Part shown: positions 1-12,180 of the stretch, piece by piece | How the letters are laid out: each line of letters starts with the position of its first letter | Numbering within the stretch: position 1 is the stretch's first letter | NCBI GenBank assembly: GCA_009792885.1 | Contig: WMCF01000089.1 | Span: 1,539,496 to 1,603,495 of the forward strand | Direction of reading: 5' to 3' | Length of the DNA: 64,000 bases | DNA from: Eremophila alpestris peregrina | Taxonomy: Eukaryota; Chordata; Aves; Passeriformes; Alaudidae | Position numbers and translations under genes: made by a program | Notes under the pieces: model-generated | What the model was told of the DNA's origin: nothing | Database searches by the model: none | What the model saw: only the letters and a program-made list of their open reading frames with translations

Positions 1-3000
1 CTCATTTCATATGCACCTGGCCGATCAGGATGTTTGGATCAGAACCTAACATCAGTTTGGTCTTTATTTTCTGTTTTTGCTTTGGATTCTCTTTGCTTTT
101 TGTTTTGGTTTGTTTGTTTGTTTGGGTTTTTGTCTATTTGTTTTTGGGTTTTTTTTGTTTTTAAATGTTATTTTTTGTTTTGTTTTGAAATTTCTTAATT
201 AAAGAAAATAGTCAAATCACAAGCCTGATGTCTACCCAGACTGTATTTCTTAGAACTGTGAAGCAAGATAAAGGAACTAGGCATGGTAAACAACATAAGG
301 AAATCTATTGTTTCGAGAATAATAGATAGGCAAGGGCTTGTGAGACTCTGAAGCAGCCATTGTTTCCCTTCATTGATTCAGAGGAGTATACATGTCTTCG
401 TAAGCCATATTTTCCTCAACAAGATTTACACTACAGCTAATTATACTCTTTGTAAAAAGATTTTTGTATCTATGCTCAAATTTTGGGGGGTGAAAAAATT
501 TTGGAAGACCTTACTATTGATGTTTGAATAGGTAAATTTGCATGAATAGGTAAATATAATATGATATTATGCTTAGTTATAAAACTGTAGAAATATTTCA
601 GTAAAGGTATTTCTGTGTGACTAGTTCTTTCCATCAACAGAAAAACTCCCACTTGTGCCCCCCGAAAACAAAATTTGCCATAATCTCAGGTGCTGTACTC
701 AGGAGCTTGTTACTCCCCTTGCTCACATTGGTCACGTTAGTCAGAAAACTGTACAGCTGAACTGATGCGGCATTTTAGGTAATTCTAGTTTTAGGCTTTT
801 AGAGCTCTATGGCTTTCAGACCAAAAATTGGCTGCTTTAGATTCTACATGCCTCAGCTCACTCAAAGTCATGCACATGGTATTGAAGACCTGGGCTGTTT
901 AAGATTACCTAAAAATCCCAACAGTGGCTCAATTCTTTTAGTTTGCATATTCAAATATTATCATATAGCAGGAATGAACAATTTTACTCAAATACCAGCA
1001 AAAGATCTGACATAAAGCTGAAAATGAGACCCAGAATTCTTGCTTCCCAAAACATGGCAAAAGCCTGGTTTTTTTTGTATTTCTACAAAGCTTTCTAATT
1101 TTTTCCATGATTTGAAACTCCAAATTTCAACAACATTATTGAAATGACACTGATTAGAACACTGGAGTCTAATTTTCTGGGTTAGTATTTCCTTTTTCTT
1201 CCATGGTCTTAAGAGATTCTTCCAGAGGGGTTTTGACATGCAGACAGATAGATAGGGACAGCTACTTATGAGTATGCTCAACAAGCATTTGTCTGAGTAA
1301 GGCACCATGAAATCCTGATCCTAATTCCTTGTTGACATAAAGCACTGATTTCTGTGCTAGACATGAGCAAGGATGTCTGATATATATGTGCAGTGCTTTC
1401 ACACGTCATTGTAATTGTACAGCACCATTGGTATATGTGGACAGGCCACATGCAGGCTGGAGCAGCAGTGCAAAAAGTTATATGGAAATTGTGGTCTGGT
1501 GATTGATATAATCAATGCCCTTGCTTTTTAGCTTAGATTTAAGTCACTTTTCTTGTTGTTAAGTCTTCTTACTGCTTTCCTTTGTTTTTCCATTCTCTAC
1601 CTTGAGTGGATCTATTCTGTGCACATTCTTGTTGTACCGCCTCACAGTGCAGAAATTTCCTCACGGGTCTGAGCTATTTTTGTCTCTGGGCTGTATCAGT
1701 CTTAGGCTTCAGGTTTCAGCTAGGGGTACTTCAAGGAAGATGGTGAGACAAAGCAAGAAACCAGGACATAAAAGAAAAAGAGAACAGGACATTTGAGTTA
1801 ATAAACTGGTCTGCTTAGAAATGTGGAAGCTGTTGATTATGATCTACTTATTTGGTACATTCTTCATATCTGGAAAGCAAAATGAGAGCAGAGCAAGATG
1901 AAAAATTGCAAGTGGAATTTATAGGAAGATAGTTGACCCCTGATAACATTGTCTATATTGAAAATTCACTCTCCTTGCTAAGATAGTTACAGAATTTCCC
2001 AGAGCGCTCAGTTGAAATCACTGTTATACATCAGTGAGATCTGATAGGTGAAACTCTACTTCAGAAAAAGGAAGGACTAAATCAGAGACTCAATTATTAA
2101 GAGTAAACCTTTATCTTAAAGCAATGTTTATAATTATTTTCATCTTAGGATACATGTGTATCATATCCTATTGACAAATATAACTTTTGGTTGCTTCTAA
2201 TACCTATGGGCTAAAATGAATATTTTTTAAAATTATAACTCTATAAGAGTTCTAACAAGAACTCTTAGTGTAGCCATTTGTTGCTCTCTCAGCAAAGCCA
2301 AGATATGGAGGAATATGTTGGAAACTAAGTGTTTCTCTTGAGCAGTGGCTATAGCAGTCGAAAGCTGTAATTTGCCATCTCTTCTGAAAGAATGCAAGAT
2401 CATTACAGAAAAATATAGGAAAAGACAGAGTTGTACAGATTTCAGTCTTGCAATAGCATGCCTGGATGATTCCTTCCTGTTTCAGGATTACTGCTGGTAT
2501 AAGTTTGCATTGTCAGCTGGCTTGCAGATAATAGAAAAGGGAAGAAATTGGACTTTAACACTGCTGCTTGCTCCACTTTGCCTGTTGCGGGGATAAAAAG
2601 AAGAGATAAACCCTTCAACTGTTACAGAACTTTTCTGCTATGCAGCACACAGTAAGAACTGTAAGCCCTAAGAGTTTAGAGCTTCAGGAGTAGTTTTAAG
2701 TCTTGGTAAAATGAGAGCAAAAGTGGAGCCAGAAAGAGCCAGGTAACCCCTAGTGCTGAGCTGTTACACATGAGGGCATCTGCTCCAGGCACTCTGGGGG
2801 CTTTGAAAGTGGATTTGTATCAATCATTATAAGGACTGTAACTTACCACTACATTCACTTAGCCTCTTTAGTGGTGCTAGCTGAAGAAGGCATACAATTA
2901 CATTGATGTGCCAATACTGCAAAAATTAAATGAAGCGGTAATTTACTTTTATTGCCATAAAATCCTTTTTCAGAAGAAAACATAGAAAGTCAGAAAAATC

Positions 3001-5284
3001 CACATTTTGAAAAAGCTAATAAGTGAACTTTTCTTTTTCTAGCTTGTTTTGGAAAACAGAATAAAACATAGGATGCTAAATAAGAAAGCGTTTGGGTTTT
3101 TTTTCCAATAAAAAGTTATATCCCCTTCAAGATGTCACTTTATTGTATTAAAGACATTTAAAGCTCAAAATCTTGGTAACCCATCATTTTTGTAAAAGTG
3201 TTTTTGACTGATACAAAATGGTCCACTCTAAGTTGAAATCTCATTTCCAACTGCAATAATTTTTTTTGCCCTGTGTGCTTGAATTTGTCAAAAAACTGAA
3301 AAATGTGTCTATTTCTAAGCTTAAAATTTTGTGAAAAAAGAATATATTGTACTTATTATCTTGTGATCTCATTTTGCATACTAATATAAGAGTAAAAAGT
3401 TTCTTCTCTCTTTTTTTTCACAGTGCAGAACGTGAAAAAAACTCTTTGGGGCAAAAAACCAATAATGAAACCACAATTTATATAATGGATTAGTAACTAA
3501 CTGCTGTCCATTTTTTCAAAATACTATATCAGATATTCATAAATCTAGTTAGTAGATGAGTGGATGGCAAGTCTATGTTGATAGAGCTTTAATCTTTATC
3601 CTTTTCATTGATTTCCCTCATGACATTGAGCAGATATTCTTTGTACTATTGGTACTTTATCTCTGACACGGACATTGAAAATGATGTCTGTAATAATGTC
3701 ACTGACCTGAAATGAAAATGTGAAACTAGGAGGAAAGGTTACATAGAGAAAAAGTACCAAAACAAAGCAAGTCTGTTATGTTCAGTCAAATGCCCTTGAT
3801 CTCAGTGTAATTGCTGAGGACTAAAATTCAAATGCAAGGAATTATGTATGCATTGAGTAGACAGTTGCATTGATCTCACCAACCACTGTAACTTTCTCAA
3901 ACAGAGATGAAAAAATCTCTTTTTAAACTCATCTCCTGCAGTTTAAAGATGAGTTTCCAAAGAGTTTATTACAGTCTTATCTTTCATAAGAATGTGCTTC
4001 TGTCTGTCTTCAAAGTTCCTCATCTTAACCAACTTGTAGCATATCATATTAAGTCCGTATCATATTAACAAGGAAACTCTTTTTAACATTTAATACATAA
4101 TATTTTGTTGGCATGGAGGCATGTGACTCCTTTAAAGAATAACTTGTCATGCAAATACCTATTGCATTCAAACTTTAGAGAACTTATCTTCAAAAAAAAA
4201 AAAAAGTATGGCTGCAATTTTAAAAATGAAGAATGGTATGTGACATTGTTGATTTGATAGAATTTTTTCTCCCTCCCATTATTTTTCCTGTTCGTGTCCC
4301 CTATTCTAAATTGCTATCATGGAACTCAGCAGCTGAGCAGCATTCTGTTCACATTACGGTTTCATGAAACCCAAGTAGCACCTTGGGTAAGCATTTTTGG
4401 CTTGTAATTTGTATGATAAAATCAGACGTTTTGTTGATCAACGTTCTACGGCCTGCAAACAACAGAGCTGTTGTTCTCTCTGTGTCACAACCCATTTCAT
4501 TTTCTTTCAAGATTTCATTTGTGTATCTCCCTTGTATAACTAAAAATTTAATAATCCCTTATGCGTACTTAGTATTTCTCTTTTGCTATAAAAATCTGGA
4601 GGAATAGGCAATTTATTCCTAAACTTAAAGACTGTCACCTACGTTCATTTTCTTTTTATTTTTCAAATGACCTCTTTGTGACATTGTTCTATGATGCTCT
4701 TCAAGTTATAAACATTTGTAGTGTAAAATTATTAGGTTTTTTTGGTAGTATTCTTTATTAAATAGAACTTAACACTTAACTGCTGTAATAATATAGTTAT
4801 TTGTTTTGAAGCTTCAGCAGTTGAAAGGGTGAAGAAGGTACATTTATTGACTATGAAGGAATCTCTTGGAGGAGAAAAACTGTGTATGACTTTTTTCAAG
4901 CTAAATGGGACACTGGCTAGCATGGAAAACTGATGAATCTGACAGGAGTTGTGACAATTCCATACTAAGTGCTATAAGTAAAAAATTGAATCTGATTTTT
5001 TACCTGCAAAATACGCTGAAATGTTTACTATTTTAAACTTTCTTATACTGACTATGAAGAAAATAAAACTACTTAGACCTAATGTAGAAGCAGTTTTTGC
5101 AGGTTGGACAATCATATATCAGTTTTAAAAGTCCAAAAACAATTAAAAAATACTTTTTGTAGCTGCATTAAATTTGTATGTTCTGGTTGTTTTGGATTTA
5201 AAATAAATTTTATTTAATTGGAAATATTTTGGGAAAAACATACTAGAAAAGTGGGCTGCACAGTCTCCCATAAGTTATCTGACC
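1..5284. other. AT-rich unique-looking DNA, no gene seen
   Basis: I see no repeat family, splice-flanked exon or RNA gene that I can name here. Open frames are short (the longest about 80 codons) and show no recognisable domain. The first 190 bases include a T/G-rich simple tract (about 70-187), and a run of 14 A lies at 4192-4205. This is what intergenic or intronic avian DNA usually looks like. Conserved noncoding elements could be present but cannot be recognised from a single sequence. Confidence 0.6.
70..187. repeat. T/G-rich simple repeat (TTTG-like)
   Basis: Irregular TTTG and TTTTG units with long T runs. Similar T/G-rich tracts recur at 25900-25995 and 58495-58620. They are low-complexity DNA with no coding potential. 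Confidence 0.75.
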
Positions 5285-5540
5285 CAAGCTAAGTCACTGA
5301 TATCCTTGAAGGACAAAATGCCATCCAGAGGGACCTGGACAAGTACAAGAAATGGGTCCATAGGAATATTTGAGGTTTAACAAGACCAAGGGCAAGATGC
5401 TACGCCTTGGCTGGGGCAATCCCTGGTACTGCTGCAGGATGGGGATGAACAGACTGAGAGCAGCCCTGTGAGAAGGAATTGGAGATGCTGGTGGATTAGA
5501 GGCTGGATGCAACATGGCAATGTACACTGCCATGGCTGCA
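5285..5540 (+). mobile_element. CR1 LINE fragment, upstream half of an interrupted copy
   Basis: The block starting near GCCATCCAGAGGGACCTGG (about 5320) follows the avian CR1 consensus for the C-terminal part of ORF2. It continues through the segment for the leader that ends in GCAATGTACACTGCCATGGC, close to the CR1 GCAATGTGCGC motif. It is read on the plus strand and contains stops and indels, so it is dead. It stops abruptly at about 5540, where sequence of opposite orientation begins. The copy appears to resume at about 6313, at a position later in the consensus. Identification rests on remembered consensus. Confidence 0.8.
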
Positions 5541-6157
5541 AACTCCTTTCAGGGAGTTGTAGAGAGTGATAAGGTTGTCCCTGAGCCTCCTTTTCTCCAG
5601 GCTAAACAATCCCAACTAGCTCATCTGCTTTTGATAGGATGTGTGCTCCAGACCCTTCACCAGCTCCTTTGCCATTCTCTGGACTCGCTCCAACCCCTCA
5701 ATGTCCTTCTGGTAGTGAGGGGCCCAGAACTGGACACAGGACTTGGGGTGTGGCCTCAACAGTGCTGAAGACAGAGGGGCAGTCACTGCCCTGGTCCTGG
5801 TGGCCACGTTATTGCTGATGCAGGCCAGGATGCCATTGACCTTCTTGGCCACCTGGGAACACTACTGGCTCCTGTTCAGCTCTCATTGACACCCCCACAT
5901 CCTTTTCTGCTGTGCAGCTTTCCAGGCACTCTACCCCAGCCTGAAGCTCTGCACAGGGCCAGTTCTTAACCCAGCAAAGAGTGCACCTGTCCCAGCCATG
6001 AGCTGCCAGCTTTTCCAGGAAAATGCTGTGGGAGGCAGTGTCAAAGGCTTTGCTGGAGTCCTTTGTTCATTCAGCAGTCAGGTCCCCTGTTCATAAAAGG
6101 AGATCAGGTTGCTCAGGTATGACCAGCCTAAACCTGTCTTGGCTGTTGATGACTATA
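5541..6157 (-). mobile_element. Inverted CR1 LINE fragment lying inside a plus-strand CR1
   Basis: The plus-strand text is the reverse complement of CR1. Recognisable pieces include CCTTTTCTCCAGGCTAAACA, the CCAGACCCTTCACCAGCTCC stretch, the GAGGGGCCCAGAACTGGACA stretch and the GTCAAAGGCTTTGCTGGAGT stretch. The element therefore runs on the minus strand from about 6157 towards 5541. An internal deletion near 5945-5965 joins two distant parts of the consensus. The usual CR1 3' terminus is missing, since the piece begins part-way into the consensus. That is unusual for a simple target-primed insertion and suggests rearrangement or later deletion. Confidence 0.8.
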
Positions 6158-6312
6158 TTCCCTCACACTTTGAATGAAGAAATGGAAGTTTTACGTGGCT
6201 CTTCTTTTTCTATTAATGTATTTATAAAACCACTATTTATTGTCCTTTACAGAAGTGGATGGATGAAGTTCTAACTGAACTTTTACATTCCTAATTTTCT
6301 TTCTACATGATC
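6158..6312. other. Unassigned 155-bp spacer between CR1 pieces
   Basis: AT-rich sequence between the inverted CR1 segment and the resumed plus-strand CR1. I could not match it to CR1. It may be decayed LINE sequence or filler from the rearrangement. Confidence 0.4.
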
Positions 6313-6838
6313 CAAGTTGAGGGAAGAGATTCTGCCCCTCTGCTCTTGTGAGACCCCATCTGGAGTGCTGCATGCAACTCTGGGATCCCCAGCACAGGAA
6401 GGACATGAACAGATGGAGTGAGTCCAGAGAAGGGATACCAAGATGATCAGAGAATGGAGCATCTCTTCTATGAGGAAAGGCTGAGGAAATTAGGTTTGTT
6501 CAGCCTGGAAAAGAGAAGGCTTGAGGGTCACCTAATGGTGGCCTCCTGGCACCAAAGGGAGCTTGCAAGAAAAATGGAGATTATTTACAAGGGGATGTAG
6601 TGACAAGACAAGGGGGAATGGTTTCAAATTAAAAGAGGGCAGAAGTGAGGCAGTGGAAGAGGTGGCCCAGAGAAGCTGCAGATGACCAGTTCCTAAAAGT
6701 GTTCAGAGCCGGGTTGAATGGGCCTTTGCACAACCTGGTCCAGTGAAAGGTGCCTTCATCATGGCTGGGAAGTCTGCACTAGGTAATCTTAAGGTTCCTT
6801 TCAGCCTAATCCATTCAGGAATTCTATGATTCTGTGAT
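6313..6838 (+). mobile_element. CR1 LINE 3' end, downstream half of the interrupted copy
   Basis: The sequence follows CR1 from GGGAAGAGATTCTGCCCCTC through GACCCCATCTGGAGTGCTGC, CAGCACAGGAAGGACATG and the TTGTTCAGCCTGGAAAAGAG motif. It ends in the family terminus ATTCTATGATTCTGTGAT at 6838. The first part encodes decayed C-terminal ORF2 sequence and the rest is the 3' untranslated region. The consensus position continues from the 5285-5540 piece with a short gap, so both are best read as one insertion split by the inverted piece. Confidence 0.88.
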
Positions 6839-9343
6839 ATTGGAATTCTAAACATGTAATTTTTTTTTAAATTCTTGACTGATTGCAGTGGTTGCAGTGG
6901 TTGCAGAAGGAATGCATGTCACTAAAATCAATAATACATGAAAACACACACATACAGCACTGGATTAAAAGAGTTTTGATGATCACAGGAGAAACAGGGT
7001 AGGGAAGGAGGCCTCATAATATTTAGCTTGTGCATATCTCCCTCTGTTGAAGAAAATAAATTTAACTAAGCTTGTTAATACAATTGTATTCTGAACTCTT
7101 AAATGACTGTGATTACTTTTCTGGATAAACACAAATCAAGAAGCCTGGTTCAAAAAATTCACAAAAACACTACTTGACCTGTAAATTTAAGCTTAAACTT
7201 CCCACATAGATAGCTCTGAAAATGTTACCTTGCCCTAACAAACAAAAAATGTAAATCTAGCCTGAAAATGTTTCAAACTCTAACATACACCACCTAGATG
7301 CAAGATAGTTTATGGTAACTCCTTAATCTCATTACTAAAGGACTGCAGAAAAACATATGCTTTGGAGGTTGCATGTTTTATCTGCTGCATTAGTGATTTC
7401 TCTGAGTGTTTTTATATAAAAGTCAATAAAGTAACCTACTTCAAAATGTTGTGCTACCATGACATAAACCAACTTTGTTGATGCTGCTGCTCTTTCTACT
7501 TCCTTTTTTATTAAATAGTGGGCTTCATTATTTTAATCTGCTCTTAGTATAGGATAGAAAATATGTTGCCAGGTACAAATAAAGTTTCTCTTAGCAGCAA
7601 TATATGTAAATGTCTATACATTTTCTAAGGCATGCTGGACTTGTAGTTCATTTGTGCTTAGAACTTTCATTTTCATGATGAAATGATAAAAGACATATAT
7701 GTTGTTATTGCCTATGTCCTGTGGGTAGCCTTGTGTCTGCTTTTGCTTTCCAGGGTAATGAGATTTTTTTCCCTGCATTTTATTTCTTAATTTATTATTT
7801 AAATTTTTATTTTAAAGCATAGAATTTAAAACAATATTTTTTATCTCAGTTGTTTGAAATTAATTTATTAGTATTAATAACATCAAATTCCTAAGGCAAA
7901 TCATCTTTGAGCTTCTTACTGTTGGGTGGGGAAAAAAAGATGAATTTTAAAGAAAACTATTAGAGAAAGATTGTGAATGTGTTCATGAGAACTATCAAGT
8001 GTAAGGAAGCAGACTTCAGAGGAATATAGTGAAATTGCTCTAAAAGAAAAGTCTGCCAGGAGTATGTTGAGAAGTAGAAAGCTGGAAAGGTATATGTGTA
8101 TTGATTCAGATTCTATGTTCCTTATGCTCTAAGAAAAGACAACGTTATCTGTTTTAATTTAAGTGCTAAGAAAGGAGCTAGTCAAATGTTTTTTTGAAGT
8201 GTTTCTTGGGAAATCATTAGGCTGGACAGAAGCAGGCATGATCTGAGAGTATGGCAGGTTAGTGCTTCTCCTGTGGCTCTAGGGAAGACAGGGAAAGAGT
8301 TTGGTCAACAGTAACATCTGAAGATAAAGATTTCCAGTTTGACTCAAAGCTGAATTTATAGAAAAAGAAATGTTTTCACCCATGCTGTAATGAGACTGGC
8401 AGAGCAGAGTTTATTTCATGCCTCAGGGATGAGGTTGCAACAGGCTTTGGAGAGGCCAGACAGCTGATATGAACTAATGCAGCCTTCACAAATGTGCCTG
8501 AGTCTGACTGACATGAGGGATTTCAAACACATTTTCCATCAGGCCTTTTCCCATTGCTAATGCTCCCACAGTGGAGTGATAGTTCTTGAAACACTCTTTT
8601 CTCTCCATGAAAGTACAGCAGGAACTTTCCACCCTCAGAGAAGGGTCTGCTCTTGCAGCTGCCTGTCTGTGCCTGGCTGCAATTGGGACAATCTTTCAAA
8701 GGAGGGGAAAACACCACCTTTGCAAGAGAGAAATGGTGGGAAGAAGAGTGGTACAATGACATTACTTGCTGCAGCAGCAAGTAATGAACTCTATGACTGA
8801 GTTCACTTAGCCAGGTCTTCCAGGAATTTTTTGCATCTGTATTATTTATTGCTAGTATCTGTATTGTCTGCCTGCTTTTGTCATCCGTTTGTTCATAAGA
8901 CATGCATTCCTGTCACTCCTGTATCCATTGTTTTTAATTTAGTCCAATTAAGTAGCTGTCATCTCATCATAAGTTATCTGCTGCTGTTTTTGGGGTTTCC
9001 AAAACAGAAAAATGCATTAGCAATATGTGTTAAGATCCGATCATTAATATTATTAGAGAGATGCCTAAGGTGCAAACAAGACCATATGCCAAAGTCAATA
9101 GTATGGATTTTATTTAACAGCAAATGTGTGAGAGAGAGATAGAAAGAGACAGGGGAGAAAAAAAAAACCCACCAGAGGAAGGTGAAAGAAAGCGAGAGAC
9201 ACATTAAGTAAAAATATAGCCACCGTCTACGTGAATCCGTCAGTGTTCCCTTGTTTCTCTTCACTCTATGCTTCTTGGGGTGGGAGTGACACAAAACATT
9301 GAGTTCAATAGATTAATAGATGTTCAGGTACATATGGGAACAT
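6839..9343. other. Unique-looking DNA, no gene seen
   Basis: No recognisable repeat family or gene. A minus-strand open frame at 8523-8903 (126 codons) has no domain, no splice context and a composition like chance translation. The notable item is the palindrome at 8760-8786. A purine-rich GAGA-type tract lies at about 9127-9200. Confidence 0.55.
8760..8786. repeat. 27-bp near-perfect palindrome (13-bp arms, 1-nt centre)
   Basis: Arm 8760-8772 (CATTACTTGCTGC) is the exact reverse complement of 8774-8786 (GCAGCAAGTAATG), with one A between at 8773. It could extrude a cruciform or fold into a tight hairpin in RNA. It also fits the shape of a dimeric protein-binding site. Thirteen matched pairs with no mismatch is unlikely at any one place by chance, although the window offers many positions. 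Function is unknown. Confidence 0.9.
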
Positions 9344-10011
9344 CTAGCACCTCCCTGTATGTACTGGGGGTAGCTTTGCACTGTCTTTTTCTAAGGGTTC
9401 TGGATCTGTTGCAACTCTTTGGATTGCATCAGTTCTCTGGTGGAAGACCTTTGAAATGAGTTTTGGTGGTGCCTCAGTGGTCTTTGATGGTTTATGACCT
9501 CTTCTAATGCCTCTCACATGAATGTCCTGTGTGAATGTGACCTCCTCAGGGATGGGGAGTTTTACAGCTGAGCCAGTTTGTGTGAGGGAGGACAATTGAC
9601 ATAATGGAAAACACTGTCCAGTCTCCACAGCATCTGCTTGTAGGCCCTGGTGGTGGCATTCACCACTTTTGTCACAAGGGGATCAGAAGTTTTGCTATCA
9701 CACCTCCAAAATCTCTGCTCCCCCATCTTGTCTGGGGGCAATGTGGACAAACTCGGCCTCAGGAGATGCCTCTGGGCTATGGCCTCCCCCTGCCAAACCC
9801 AGACAGAGCTGATTTTCTGCACAGCTGCTGGGTTTTGCTTTCTTTGTGGATATATTCTTCTCCTCCAGTCTTGTTTACTGCTCCTTGGACCTGAGATAAT
9901 TGAACGACAGTGGCTTAACTCACAGTCCAAATTTCCATCCACAGGCATCTTTGGGAGTGAGAGGAGCATGGCTTCAGTGGTGGCAGGTGAGCAGTTGCTT
10001 CTTTGCACCAT
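9344..10011 (-). pseudogene. Unassigned coding-like segment, probably a broken gene copy
   Basis: On the minus strand an open frame runs from 10011 down to 9562 (149 codons from the first ATG). It overlaps a second frame from 9628 to 9344 (94 codons). Read in sequence, a single frame change between about 9562 and 9628 would join them into a roughly 215-residue product. The upstream part ends ...VNATTRAYKQMLWRLDSVF... and the downstream part begins ...LPIPEEVTFTQDIHVRG.... Composition is balanced in charged and polar residues, unlike most chance frames nearby, and the block is visibly richer in G and C than its flanks. I do not recognise the family. No poly-A trace, splice sites or promoter were found. 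A plus-strand frame (9650-10087) overlaps it, so base composition alone may explain the openness. It could be a processed pseudogene, a retroelement internal piece or chance. Confidence 0.3.
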
Positions 10012-12149
10012 TTGCTACAGTGAGCAAAGTCCTTTGGTGATTTTAACAATGTTTGAGCCAACAAGTTTTCAGTCTCTCACAATATGACAGTAATGCTGTT
10101 CCCCCTAATAGTTAAGCTGTTCATCATCTGTAACATGTTTCTCCTACAGCACTACTGTCTCCCATATAGTGCAGTCCCTCAAGGCACAAAACAAAATGCT
10201 GGCTGCATTCTCACTGCTGTACCAGACCAAGCATTTAATTTTCTTTACAAGATTCAAAAACATCCATTGGATTGCTTTCAAGCTGGAAAAGTTTCTTCAC
10301 TATAGTGGTACCCTTTCACAAATAGTTGTGAATTTACCCTTTAAATTCACATTAACGCATGGAGGTCTTTTAGCTTTTAGCTATTATCATACATTTAGAG
10401 CTCTTAAGTGCCTCTACTAAAACACTATTTATGTTCAGAGACATCAAGGCTCTTGTTATGGTCTACTCCAAGGCACTTGTTTGCCTAGATAAAGCAATTT
10501 GCTTTGACAAATCTGTGATACATAGAATGCAATTCTCTGACAAGGTAAAGGCTTTTTATTATTCTTAGGTTTGCCTTTTATTATTCTTGGATTTGCATAC
10601 ACAAAAAAAGTCAATGTTTGCAGCCAGTGTTGATTGTTTGTCAAATATGGTTGACATTGCATATTAAACTTATTAACAGAACATGACATACTCTTCAGGG
10701 GAGAATTTAATTTTTTCCTCTGGTATTTGTTTTCCAGATGTTCCTGTTTTGTCCTTTCTGCTTCTTCCTAGTAGATAAGAGAAGAAATACCAAAGAATCA
10801 GAGGAAAAGACAAACAGTAACTGTAGGAAGGAAAATGAGCATTTTCATAGCTTAACCTTGTACCACAGAGATTATTTTTTCATTTCTACTTGCCAAGGGT
10901 TCCCGTGGGTGCAGCACAAAGTAGTATTCCTGAAACAACCTTTACTATCATGGTTCTAGAACCAGTTTCATTATTCATTGGGCAAAATTGCACATGCTTT
11001 ATAATGGTCAGGATGGTTAACAGTTTAATCAGAACTGTTAGAGATGTGATTTGACTGGTGATTTCACTCACCAGTCATGGTGAGGAGAGACACAACAAAA
11101 ATATTGGGATGAAATCAATTCCTGGATATGAAAACTTATTTAAAATTTCTCATCTACAAATTTGTTTTGATTTAAATGCTGACAATTTTTTTTTCAGCTT
11201 TTTGATCAATAGCCATGGATACTGGTCTTGGAAATTGAGATAATAAAACAAAATAAAAGGATATTATTTACATGTCTTATTTATGTGCACCCACCATCAC
11301 AGCTAAGGGATAAAATGACTAATAGCAACCAGCTGTCCATAAAAAATTTTTGAAACAAACTAACCCCTCACTGGAGTATCATTGTGCATCCAGACTCTAA
11401 ACAGAACAGCTTATTGTGGAGACATTTATCATTTGTATGTCATGGGCTTTGTTTATTTTGCATCTACAAGACAAGCAAAGAGAGTACACATCCCATGTTA
11501 AACCAAAAAGGTAACTTTGCTAGTGCTGGGAGGAGATACGAGAATGAGTCAAGACATTTGTGGGTAACTACAGATTCTGTATATTGTGCTTGACTGCCTT
11601 AGACATCAAATCTTTTGCATTCTTTTTTCTAGCTTTGAGTTGTAAAATTTCCAAAAATTGTATAAACAAGTATGACAATTACCTAAGTATACAATACTGT
11701 GCTGTTTCAAGCCAGTAAACAACTGGTATAAGATTTTGAAGCTATGTCTTCTCCCTGCTGTCTCTTCTTAGACACAATTTTTGCTCTACATATATTATTT
11801 TAAAATAATATTTAAAAGTCTTTATTAATATTTCTGTATTTGTTGCTTACTTAAGATTTCTGTATTTGCATCTTACATTATCTTACATTATAAATAACTT
11901 GTGGATTCTAGTAAATTCTTTAGATAGCTCTAATGAGTTATGTAAACCTGTATACCTGAAGTGCTCAGTGTAAGCTAAGGAATTCAAAGGAAACAAAACT
12001 GAATCTTAGAGCAATTTGAAAAGCTGATCTCCCTTCTGACCCCAAAACAGTTTTAATGATTTGGGAAGGAAATTATTTGCTGGGGAAAAAAAAAGCAATC
12101 AACAAACAACCACAAGAACAAAAGACAAACAAACAAACCCCCCCTCACA

Positions 12150-12180
<31 letters not shown>

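Noticed and set aside
8523..8903. 126-codon minus-strand frame
   Set aside because: No recognisable domain, no splice context, and it spans the palindrome. Consistent with chance.
9942..9990. Short splice-flanked stretch on the plus strand inside the coding-like block
   Set aside because: Such AG...GT pairs are common. Its neighbours show no matching exons.
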